Below, piece by piece: positions 43,735 to 53,605 of a DNA stretch of 64,000 nucleotides. Below the pieces are notes generated by a model, which worked only from the letters and a program-made list of their open reading frames with translations, had not been told where the DNA came from and searched no databases. This DNA is from Phycomyces blakesleeanus NRRL 1555(-) (lineage: Eukaryota > Mucoromycota > Mucoromycetes > Mucorales > Phycomycetaceae). A program made the position numbers and the translations under genes. How positions within the stretch are numbered: the first letter of the stretch is position 1; every line of letters starts with the position of its first letter. The stretch is from positions 545,544-609,543 of the forward strand of contig NW_017265161.1 in NCBI RefSeq assembly GCF_001638985.1, in the 5' to 3' direction.

Positions 43735-45190
43735 CACTGCAAAATGAGGGTGGATTTGGTCGAATTTTATTTTTTGAATTTTGGTAAAATTTGGAAAAAT
43801 ATTTCAAACACCATCATTTTTCAATATATTTTTTTCTTGAGATGTGAATTCGCAATTTTTTTTGATTATATTAAACAAACACAGATACAAACATAAATAT
43901 TTATTAATTAGGCAATAAATCACACAATTGTCTTAAAAAATATATGTTTCGATTGACTTGGCAGAAAAATAAAAAATAAAAATAAAATATTAAATGCTAA
44001 ATGTAGTATTTAATTATTTTTCTGGAAGGAAAAACTTGTTGTTACAGATACACCTAATTTAGATTCAATAATATTTTTATTACATCACAAAAAATACCGA
44101 TTTCTTTTAGAATATAATAAGTTACAATATATGACTTATTTTTAATAAGAAAGTATATCAAAAAAAATTGAAAAAAAAGCAAGAATTGATGTCATAAAAA
44201 AATACAAGAAAAAGAAAATCCAAAACAGACCACTTGCCAAAATGAGCGAGAATTGATGTCATGTTAAAAAAACGCAAAAGAGAAAAACTACGCCATTATA
44301 TCAGTGATTATTAAATTGAAACCCCATTAATAATCAGGCACACTTTTTTTAAGAAAAGATTGCTATATCAAAATCCATTTGTAATTCTTACTAATAGGAA
44401 TAGTAAGCTCAATGCAGTCAATGAAATAGTGAATAAGATATATCAACTCATTATTAATGACAAAAATAAAAGACATATAAAAGATAAAAACAAAATATAG
44501 TATACACTTCTTTATTATTTTATTATTATTAATATTATTCTTACTGTTATGAATTCTACAACTAAAATCTACACTGTTATATGTACATGTTCATCATGTA
44601 CCAAAAATGCAATTGGTGGAATTTTGCAAAATGCACAGACCTTTAAGCGTCATAACGATGCTAATAAGTTATTAGACATTGGCTCAAAAAATCGAGGTAA
44701 ATGACATTTGAGTAGTATGCACATTACTGGATAAATTGTAATCTGATATTCTTTTTCTGTTAATTATCAGTTAATACAGAAGTTGTCAAATAAGAAACAC
44801 ACATTGAGATGGGAGATGTATCTGATACATTGATTGACTGTAAGTATAAAATGTATTTTTAATAAATCATAATTTAGATAGCTAATAGTCTGTTTCTACT
44901 ATAGATGAAGACAATTATTCTATTATATCAGCCGAAACTACTGTACAGAGTGTATCTTTTTTGAGAGAAGACGAGATTTTTCAATTCGAAGAGTCTGATG
45001 TCAAGACAACATCATTGGCTTCTGACAATGGCAATCCTGATTCAAGCGATGAGTCTGAAGATGAGAGTGAAGTCGAGGTTGCTGGTGTTGAAAATTTTGG
45101 ACATAGTTGCTTCCAGTATGCATACATTTAAAAAAGAAATATACATAAATTGTGTTACAAATAATTAACAGAAATACTTGCCTTTGTAGT
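43735..45190 (+). mobile_element. CACTA copy F, 5' part only
   Basis: Starts CACTGCAAAATGAGGGTGG inside LINE L2b. 44036-45190 is nearly identical to 59595-60745 of copy E. It ends at LTR delta just before the main transposase exon. No right terminus found. Confidence 0.7.
44549..45175 (+). pseudogene. CACTA transposase N-terminal exons, copy F
   Basis: Exon 1 MNSTTKIYTVICTCSSCTKN with QTFKRHND (Cys/His motif), ending at a GTAAATG donor. Exon 2 from about 44772 has a TAA after TEVVK. The acidic exon 3 (44905-45110) encodes EESDVKTTSLASDN and SSDESEDESEVEVAGV. The catalytic exon is absent, replaced by LTR delta. A shift near ENFGHS distinguishes it from copy E. Confidence 0.7.
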
Positions 45191-45723
45191 TGTTGTGGTG
45201 GTTGAAGTTGAAGAAGTTTTTAAGAGGAAGAATTGAAGATTTGAGATTAGGAACGAAGATTTGTGAGAACTTGTGTAGGTTTTGTTTATTGAGAAAAGGT
45301 TTTGTATCAAAGTTTTACCAGGTTCTTACACTGAACTACTACTGCTATTTATATTATTTTGGATCAGGAAAATTATATGACTGGGGTCAGGTAATCGATC
45401 CTATCTGAGCCTTAATCAGAGCAATGTGATCTTGGGATAATTAATATATGATTAATTATATAAATGTATGTAGTCTCAATGAAATATTAACATCGAAAGT
45501 AAATATGTTTATGAGTTATAATTATGCTTATAATAATCCACTGATGTATCTCATATTATGGTGATATCATTATATGAAATATAATCACTATTATGCATGC
45601 TAAACCTGTGTATTAAATAATAAAGTAATTGGTAGACACTTTTGACTGGAATAGCCAAGGCCTTATATTATTTCCTTCAGACTTATTCTCAATAACAGGA
45701 GTAGTCAATACTCACTTACAACA
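45191..45723 (+). mobile_element. Solo LTR delta, copy 2 (533 bp)
   Basis: TGTTGTGGTGGTTGAAG...ACTTACAACA. Same length as the reversed copy at 19179-19711 and about 90% identical by eye. No matching flanking duplication, so the insertion site was altered afterwards. Confidence 0.75.
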
Positions 45724-45856
45724 AACATTATAGATAATGTAATCGACTTTTAGGGTCAGGAACATTACATGTAGTGTTACATTATAAATCAATATTAATT
45801 TTTTTAAATTTTTTCTTTCACTCTTCCACAAAAGAAATATAAAAAAAAGCTATAAT

Positions 45857-46931
45857 GAGCAACCTTCCCAACACTGTTAACCTTGAAGCCAACACTTCTG
45901 GCAAAAGTAATGTTGCAATTGCAATGTATATGACTATAATACTAATGTTAAGAGTTATGATTATATAATTCTGGCTATAAATATTGTCTATATATATGTA
46001 GAAGACCCAAGAAAAAACTTCACTATTGCTGAAGATAAACAGCTCTGTCATTCATACCTTTGCATTGCCTTGAATGCAATTCAAGATGTTGAACAAAGGG
46101 AGATACTTTTTGGGAAAAATAACTAACCATTACCATGAGTATGCTCCTGAGGGCTGCATTCCGCATAATGAATATTCTTTGCCTGCTTGCTGGCAAATTA
46201 TAAACAAGGGTGTAAACAAGTATGTCAGTATCTTGTTGGCTATAGTGCACTCAAATTCCAGTGGCACCAACAACGAATGGAATGTAAGTTATTGAAATAT
46301 AGATAATACATATTATGCTGTCCACAGTAGTTAAATAAAAGTTTAGGAGGCAAAGGCAGATGAGATGTACTTCGTTGAGACAAAAACGAAGTTCAACCTT
46401 TGTCACTGCTTCAGAATCTTGGCTAGACACCCAAAATGAAAGCTAAGTGCTCCAGCCAAAAATAAGGGAAGAAATCTTAAAGTGGCAGCCTCTGCCCCTA
46501 ACCCAATTGGTGAGGGTATAGACGAAGAGGAGTTTCTAGCTCGCTCAGCTGGAAGAAAGTTTGCCAAGGAGCAAGAGGCGACTAAAAGAAAGTGGGAGAA
46601 GAACATTGAGAGACTGATTGTGTTGCATTCAGAAAGTATTGCAAAGGGTAATGAGCGCAAGAAGCTCCTAAAAAAGACTATGGAGTCTAATGTTTTGGTG
46701 GCAAAGGCCATAAGAGAGAAAAATGCCATCCTTCAAAGGACTCAGGACATAAAGGTTCTGTTGATTGATACTTCTTTGATTGCAGATCCTGTCAGCTGTC
46801 AGATGATGTTGGACTTGAAGAAGAAAGTTCAGGAAAGAGGTATAGTGAATACTCCTATCAGTAATAATGACAGTATGAGCAGCAATCTCTTTGATATTAG
46901 TAGCAAAGGAGAGGATTGTGATGGCAATTAG
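45857..46931 (+). pseudogene. PIF/Harbinger accessory protein (Myb/SANT and NAM-associated type)
   Basis: Short first exon MSNLPNTVNLEANTSG. The next block has NFTIAEDKQLCHSYLCIALN, which resembles the Myb/SANT-like start of Harbinger partner proteins, then after a one-base shift TFWEKITNHYHEYAPEG and LPACWQIINKGVNKYVSIL. A further exon reads EAKADEMYFVETKTKFNLCH. The C-terminal part (46482-46931) has IDEEEFLARSAGRKFAKEQE and long charged helices, like NAM-associated C-terminal domains. Known: such proteins bind element ends and help the transposase. The frameshift near 46090 suggests inactivity. Convergent with the transposase. Confidence 0.65.
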
Positions 46932-47656
46932 TTTGCACAAAGGAAAAGTAAAAATAATAAATATATCTGATTTTAATTTTTATTTTATTTTATTAATGAA
47001 TTTCCTTTTCTTTGCTACAGGCTTTCTATAAGATCGTGTCTCAACTGAAAGTACTGCTCACAGTTTCAAATTGCCATATATCTTTGGATGAAACTTGCAA
47101 AGCTTCCATCTGGGAGCACTATCTCTGATCTGGATATCAAGGACGTCATTCCAGTCAAGGAAGTATCCACCTCAGATCTTTCTCCCACAACTTCTCTTTC
47201 TACTCCATTACTTTCACCAACATCTTCTTTCTCTCCTCTACTATTCTCTACAATCATATTGTGTAAGATTATGCAAGTAGTTGTAATGTCATGCAGAGTT
47301 TCCTGACTTCACATTCTTGCTAGCTCAACAACTATTGCAAAATGTGCCTGCAATATACCAAATGCACACTCTACATCCTTTCTGACTGCCTCTTGTGCCT
47401 TTGCAAAGTTCTTAAAGAAGATAAGTGCTTAGTGAATATAATAAATAACAATACAATATAAATGCAAGTACCTTGTGTTTTGCAGACTGAGGGTCATTAA
47501 AGCTTTTAACAAATGCAGCGTAGGTTGGGTATATGTCATCCATCAAGTAATATCCCTGGCTATAAGTATTGCTATTGATGGTGAAGTTAACTTCAGGGCC
47601 TTTTCTATCAGTTATATTCTCCGACAAGATAAAACATTGTTACTTCCTCAGAAATA

Positions 47657-48961
47657 CACCTCTTTTTAGAGCACACCATTTTTTTTCCTTTTGCAGAACC
47701 TTTTCTTAAAACTAAATCACTCATGTCATCAAGAAATAAAAGAACCAGAAGCCTTTCAAAAAGATGTGAATTGTCAGAGTTTGAGCATGGTGGCATTATT
47801 TGGCTATATAAAACCAAAAATATCCCAACTGAGATTGCAAACCACATGGGTATCCCTAGAACAGCAATCAACACCACTATCAAACATTGGGAAGAAACTG
47901 GTACTGCAAAACCAAAGACCAGATCTGGGAGATCTAAGAAACTTAGTGTCATGAATGTTACAAGCCTTTGCTTGAGCGTGAGCCATAACCCTTTCGAGAG
48001 TTATGTATATCATCAAAGAAATATGACAGCTGCAGGTATCATCATCTGTAGAGACACAGTTATCCAATACCTTAAGGTCAAAGGCTTTGGTTCTTACACC
48101 CCTGTTTCTAAGCCAAACTTAACCCATAAACAGAAGAAGAATCAGTTGCGTTGGGCCAAAGCTAGAGCCAACTTTGGATTGAGGACTGTAGTAGGGTGGT
48201 GTGGTCAGATCAGTCGAGATTTATGCTGAAGAGCAATGATTCTGATCCAGCCATGATTTGTAAGCGAGGGAAGAGACACCAGAAACGTCATACACTAACA
48301 ACAGAGAAGTATGGAAAGGGTTCCATAATGGTGTGGGGTTGTTTCTGAGCTGGTGATCTCAGACCATTATCATTTCTTGAAGAGTCAGTAGACCAAGACG
48401 CATGTGTCAATTGTTTATCTAAGGACTTAAATCTCTGTTATAAGAAATTGAATGATGAACAGGACACTATGTTTACATTCTAAGAAGATGGTGCTAGTTG
48501 ACATACTGGGTCTTATATGACGTGGTAGAAAAACCATTGGGAAATTAAACGTTTTGACTACTGGCCATCACAAAGTTCAGATTTGAACCCCATTGAGCAC
48601 GTCTGGCATGCCCTAAAAGCCAATGTTCAAGAGAGAAAGGCCTCTATAAACAATGTTGAAGAGCTCAAGACTTGTATTCTTCAGGAGTGGGAGAGACTTG
48701 ACCCAGAACTTCTTTGTACTCTTGTAGCAAGTATGCTGGATAGAGTTCAAGCAGTTATAAAAGCTTGTGGTGACCACACAAACATATTAGACCCTATCTT
48801 ATTTTTTTATTTCTATAATATATATATTTATATCTATAATAAAACGAAGTTTCATTTTATTTAGTTGAGTTCTTTAGAAGATATAATGTAAAGAAGCTGA
48901 TATGTAGTTTATTTGGGACTAGAAATCAAGGAATCTGACTGTGATTTATTTGGCACAAGTG
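47657..48961 (+). mobile_element. Tc1/mariner element nested in the Harbinger transposase
   Basis: About 1.3 kb between TA dinucleotides. TACACCTCTTT on the left and AAGTGTA on the right are weakly inverted. Removing it joins SHLFED to the following Harbinger block in a plausible order. Ends approximate. Confidence 0.6.
47723..48820 (+). pseudogene. Tc1/mariner transposase
   Basis: Start MSSRNKRTRSLSKRCELSEF, helix-turn-helix region (GGIIWLYKTKNIPTEIANHM, PRTAINTTIKHWEETG), then TAAGIIICRDTVIQYLKVKG and KKNQLRWAKARANFG. Catalytic part after a frame change near 48200: VWSDQSRFML (Asp 1), GKGSIMVWGCF, a TAA where QEDGAS is expected with the Asp kept (Asp 2), QSSDLNPIEHVWHALK (Glu). Asp 2 and Glu are about 35 residues apart, fitting Tc1-type DD34E. 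Several stops (48346, 48481, 48499, 48526) make it inactive. Confidence 0.8.
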
Positions 48962-49948
48962 TATCCTCAAAAAGGTGAGACTGGTTCAAGACATTGATAT
49001 CATTCAAGGATCCAGACAAGCCAAAGAAAGAATATCAGATCCAGAGGTCATATGAAGCAGCAGCTTTCAAAATGATGGGAAGAGTCTTCTTCTTTCCACC
49101 GTATTGCCCATGCCAAGCAGTGAGACAGTTCTTCCACTTCCAGTACATGCAATCGAGAGAACCTAGCATTTCGGAAAACTCTCTTGATTCCTCTTCTTGA
49201 AGAAGTCGTTTTAAATCCTCTTTATTTGGTGCTCTCAAATACCCATCATCAAAAACAGATACAGCTGCAGCACAGAAACGCTTCAGACACTTAAGAGCAG
49301 TTGACTCTGTCATTCTGAACAATTTGTTCATGGAATTGGCAGGAAGTCCATATGCTAGCTAGCAGATAGCTACGATTACCTTCTGGATAGGAGAGAATCC
49401 AGGTCTATGAGCAGCATCTAACTTTTGCTCAAAGTATCTGTCATAGTCTTTGACAGCCTTCAGAACTCGCATAAACAATGATCTGTTCATTCTAAAATGC
49501 CTACAGAATTGTTTGTCAGTATAGATTATACTTTCATCAAAATAATTCTTGAACAGCTGATTGTGGTCTTGCTGTCTATCACGGAAGATCATAGTATGGC
49601 GCTTCTTTGGGATATATTTTTTAATATCATTGTCAGAGTAGTTGTGGGTAAGCTCGTCCAATAGGAAGCTGCTGATGGTAATACATAATTCTTTATCACG
49701 TTCTTCTTCTTCAAAAAATGCAGTAATAAGGTTGTTGTTCATTTTTATTGGTGTACATAAAAGTGTAGAAGTAAAAAGAAAGTAGTAGTAAAGAAAGAAA
49801 TAAAAAAAACAGCAATAAAAAATAATAACTGGCCATGTAACATTTATAATGTTCCTTGATAATATAACCACAATTTGGCAATCTGTTTTTAACTGGTATT
49901 AAATCCCCAATGTGACTGAATTACACTATATATAATATTTTCAATAAT

Positions 49949-50266
49949 GTAACTACTGTTAATGCTCTAAGAGTTGACTTTTTAGGGTAAAAGATCTTGA
50001 CTTTGCTGATTGGTCTTTCACATATGTTTTAGATGTTTGAGATAGTGAATATACTTGTAGAAGATATTACTGGACAACAAGCATCTAAGATATATTATCA
50101 TAGCTATTCTTTTAGCCAGAAATCAATTATTATTTTATATAAATAGTCAAGAAATACATTTACTACAAAGAATCTTTGTTCTTAAAAAGTTAACAATCCC
50201 CAGTGGTATTGATTCTGCGACTTAGTTACAAGTGCCAGAAAAGAAATATCAGATTGAGACTTGACA
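49949..50266 (+). mobile_element. Solo LTR alpha beside tRNA-Gly (about 318 bp)
   Basis: TGTAACTACTGTTAATGC at the left is shorter than other alpha copies. From GAGTTGACTTTTTAGGGTAA on it matches 38600-38920 closely, ending GAGACTTGACA. It lies 58 bp from the tRNA-Gly 3' end. Confidence 0.75.
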
Positions 50267-50324
50267 AATTCAAACTCTCTATAGGAGAAAATAAGAGGCT
50301 TCCTCAAGTTGGCACATTAAAATG

Positions 50325-50395
50325 TGCGTCAACGGGGAATCGAACCCCGACCTTCAGCTTGGAAGGCTGAAATTCTACCATTGAACTATTAACGC
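50325..50395 (-). tRNA. tRNA-Gly (TCC)
   Basis: Acceptor GCGTTAA pairs with TTGACGC (one T-G), anticodon loop CTTCCAA gives TCC, T-arm CGGGGTTCGATTCCCCG. A box TAGTTCAATGG. No intron and no CCA. No LINE at its 5' end. Confidence 0.95.
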
Positions 50396-50439
50396 GTAGT
50401 TGTAAACTTTGTACAATAAGTGTACATGTTGTATGTGTT

Positions 50440-50470
50440 ACAAAAAGATCGCTGGTTCAACTCTCAGAAG
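50440..50470 (+). other. tRNA B-box-like fragment
   Basis: GATCGCTGGTTCAACTCTCA resembles the 3' half of a tRNA (GGTTCAA core). No matching 5' half is found, so it may be a broken tRNA or SINE piece. Confidence 0.25.
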
Positions 50471-50725
50471 CTATCACTGGAAAAGTGTCTACTTTCACAT
50501 ATGTTAAGCAAATCTAATTTCGAGTGAAAGAAAACATAAAATTGCGTCTCAACTGGTTTTTATGAATTAAATATTTGACAAGAGAAGTGGTCGATTTAAT
50601 TGTCTATACCAATTTGTGTAGCATCTGAGAAAAATACTAAGCCTAAATAAATAAAAAATAAACTACTTTATATTTCTCTTCTTTACTTTTCAACTCATAA
50701 ACATATTTATCTTTTTTTTATTAAA

Positions 50726-53084
50726 ATGTCTCCCAGCCATATCTCAACCAAAAAGTTTAAATGCTACTGTCTAGTATGCAGAATTAAAGCAGGAGAATAT
50801 AATATCATATTTTCTCAAACGCTTAAATGTCATAAAAGAGATGAACAAATTGCAATCAGGGGGCAAACCAACAGATGTAGAAAAAATATTTTTTTTTTAC
50901 TTTTATTTTTAATATGATAATAATTGATACAATTTATTAATTGAAATACAGAAAGTAATGTAGTTGAAGAAATACCTGAGGTTGTCAGCCATAATGAAAT
51001 TCATTTTGAATATGAAAATAATGAATATGATATAGTTTATGTTTTTAGTAAAATAAAACTTTTTTTTATTCTTTAAAATTGTTTTTATCTAATATTCCCA
51101 TTTTGATAGGATTGAATGATAGCATAGAAGAGATAGAAATGTCTGCTCAGATAAAAGACTTATCTCTTTCTGAATCTAATGCTGTATTTGGTATTAAAGG
51201 CAATGAGTATGCAGCAAGCAATAATTTTGATGGTAAAGAAGATGAGAGTGATGATAATATGAGTGATGATAAAGGTTTGCATAGTAAATTTTAAGTAATG
51301 CTGTCCATGAGAAATAAAAAGAAAATTAATTGATTGTTCTTTTTTTTTTTAAAAAAAAATTCTTTCAAGTTCATCTCAGAATTGAGTTTGATCTACCATT
51401 TCATTGTAATTGCTACTGTCTTATTTGTATTCTTATACGTTGCCAATGAAGGCACAGTAATCTTTATTTCTATTGTCAATAAGATTCTTGAATTGTTTAA
51501 CAATTCATTCCATCTTCCATTAAGCATTTTTGGGCTCAAGCAACTTTCAGAATTAAGTGCATTAATAAAAAAAATTAAGAAGTATATAGCTTGTGGTAAA
51601 TGTCATATAGTCTACAGCAACAATGAATCTGTCACAGTATATTGCATGTCTCCTGTTTTTGGTAGTAACCTATTGTGTAAAACACCCTTATTCAAAAGTA
51701 GATCTGAGTCAAGAATTCCAAAAAAGACATATATATCATTCAATTGTATCGTCATTGAAAATGTTTTTTTGTTGCCCTCGCTTTAAAAGTGCTATCAACT
51801 CTTGGAATTGTGGTCCAAAAATAGATAGAATGATGTTTGACATATACAATAACGCTATGTAAAACAGCTTGTTGGATGTCAATAGTGTCCCTTTTGTAAA
51901 CAATGACCACTCTATAATGTTTACTTTTAATATCGATCAGTTCCAACCATTTGATGGAAAAACATATTCATGTGGGGTGATTTATCTTGTTATAAACAAT
52001 CTTTCTTGTAACATGCATTTTAAGAAGAAAAATATCATCCTTGTTGGATTAATTCCAGATGTGAAGTCCACAGGTACTCCTGAGTAGGCGGAATATCAAT
52101 GTTATAAAAAAGAGTGTGACTGGACCCAAAGACACACAATTAAATTATTGAAACAAATAAGACAGTCCTTAGATTAAAATGTATATAAAGAGAGCAAAAG
52201 ATCACAATGTTTTGATCCTCTCTCAATTTTCATAAAAAAGAAGTTTCATTGTACTTTCCAAGTCTCTTCTTTTATTTAGATTATTACACCAAAATCTAAA
52301 GAATCAAGTAAATCAGATATTAACAACTATCTGAAACCTCTTGTCGATGAATTGGAGTTGTTGTACAAAGGTATGAAAATCAGAACTCATCAACACCTAG
52401 AAGATATCTCTATTCATGATGCTCTTTTCATGGTCGCATGTGATATCCCTGCCACAAGAAAAGTATGTGGGTTCACATCTCACATCAGCACCAATGCATA
52501 CCATAAATGCAACCGTAAATTTATTTAGTTAAATGGAACAAGCTCTGTCAATTATTCCGGATTTGATTTCTCCAAGTGACTTCTTTGCACTAAGAATGAT
52601 AATTGTAAGAATGCAGAGATCTGGAGAAATGCAACCAAATCATCTGAGAGACAGTGTCTTGAAGTTGAAAATGATATTCACTGGTCCGAACTGCATTGTC
52701 TCTAGTACTTTGACATTGTCTAGTACACAATCGTCAACCTTATGCATAATCTGTTCCTTAGAACTACCAAGATAATGATGGATAGATGGGTTGCAGATGG
52801 AATAATTAACAACAAGAAACTTGCTGCCATGCAGAAATCTGTCAAGAAAATTGTGCTGCCTCCAGATTACATGATGTTACAAAACAAGATTGGCAAGTGA
52901 TTTCCTTATATGAAGGCTGATAAGTGGAAGTCGTAGTGCTTGGTATACTCTCCTGTTGTACTCAAGGGTGTGTTACCAAAAAAGAAATTTGGCAACTGAA
53001 TACTTTTTGTGAAGGCCTGCCAAATCCTGGTAGTGCCTAGTATTTGCAAAGGAGGCATTGAATCAGCATACACACATGTACAAC
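50726..53084 (+). pseudogene. tnp2-type (CACTA) transposase, copy C
   Basis: Exon 1 from ATG 50726 with CYCLVCRIKAG and QTLKCHKR. An acidic region lies at 51118-51275 (DGKEDESDDNMSDD). The catalytic part from about 51370 reads FVFLYVANEGTVIFISIVNK, FNIDQFQPFDGKTYSC (Asp 1 kept, Trp replaced by Gln), then solo LTR gamma, then DINNYLKPLVDELELLYKG, VACDIPATRKVCGF (Asp 2). At least seven stops, mostly TGA or TAG at positions that are Trp or Arg in relatives. Reading runs to SICKGGIESAYTH and ends at element D, so the Glu region is missing. Confidence 0.8.
52060..52288 (+). mobile_element. Solo LTR gamma, copy 2 (229 bp), inside CACTA C
   Basis: TGTGAAGTCCACAGG...TTATTACA, matching 10510-10739. 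Flanks CCAGA and CCAAA form a 5-bp duplication with one mismatch. Removing it restores the transposase reading IP-PKSKESSKSDINNYL. Confidence 0.85.
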
Positions 53085-53339
53085 ACACTGCAAAAACAGA
53101 TCAATTTCACATATGTAAAGTATACCTAAGTTCTGATAAACAGAATAGGTAAAATTGTAGTTCAGCTCACTTTTGTGAGTAAAGTATTTGAATAGTATTT
53201 TAAGCTACTCTATTGGCTACTGGCAGCTGTGTAGCATTAGAATGCAACATCAAACTCAAATGAAATAAAAGTGTGTTTTCTTTGAAGTCTCTTTCTTTAC
53301 TATTAAATACTATTGTAAACCTTTCTTTTCATTTTAAAA

Positions 53340-53567
53340 TGGCTTCTATTCGCAAACCAACTGTTAGAAAAGAGTGTCAATGCTCTATCTGTAAAAGCAA
53401 GACACTAGGATTCAATCATGTATCTGTTAAAACATTTAAACATCATCAAGAAAAAGATAATCATGATATTACACATGTTTAAACGCGTACGGTTAATACA
53501 TTTGCTTTACTTCACTTTATTTTATTTTATTTTATTTTATTTTATATCATTTCCTTTTTTATTATTT

Positions 53568-53605
<38 letters not shown>

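Larger units (their letters stand above)
47066..49742 (-). pseudogene. PIF/Harbinger DDE transposase, split by Tc1
   Basis: ATG at 49742. N-terminus with PKKRHTMIFRDRQQDHNQLF and FCRHFRMNRSLFMRVLKAV. A TAG follows KVIVAIC at about 49360. Core: MLGSLDCMYWKWKNCLTAWH (Asp 1), a TGA after SYDLWI, LSGSLNDINVLNQS (Asp 2). The Tc1 insertion follows. Resumes at about 47640 as PEVNFTINSNTYSQGYYLMD and YPTYAAFVKSFNDPQSAKHK. After an intron come FAKAQEAVRKDVECAFGILQ (Glu) and CIILHNMIVENSRGEK. All three catalytic acids are visible but on broken pieces. The order matches plant-type PIF transposases. Confidence 0.8.
45724..49948. mobile_element. PIF/Harbinger element (host of a nested Tc1)
   Basis: Defined by a plus-strand accessory gene (45857-46931) convergent with a minus-strand DDE transposase (49742-47066). 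Terminal repeats could not be identified, so limits are those of the neighbouring LTRs. Confidence 0.6.
50475..53085 (+). mobile_element. CACTA copy C, truncated by copy D
   Basis: Left end CACTGGAAAAGTGTC with TTTCACATATG about 20 bp in, as in copy D. The transposase gene is degraded and holds a solo LTR. Stops at 53085 where copy D starts. Accessory gene absent. Confidence 0.8.

Noticed and set aside
47608..47952. Minus-strand ORF of about 114 codons across the Tc1 left end
   Set aside because: It spans a transposon junction and lies antisense to the Tc1 transposase.
50440..50470. A fifth tRNA gene
   Set aside because: Only a B-box-like GGTTCAA element is present. No acceptor pairing or anticodon arm could be built.
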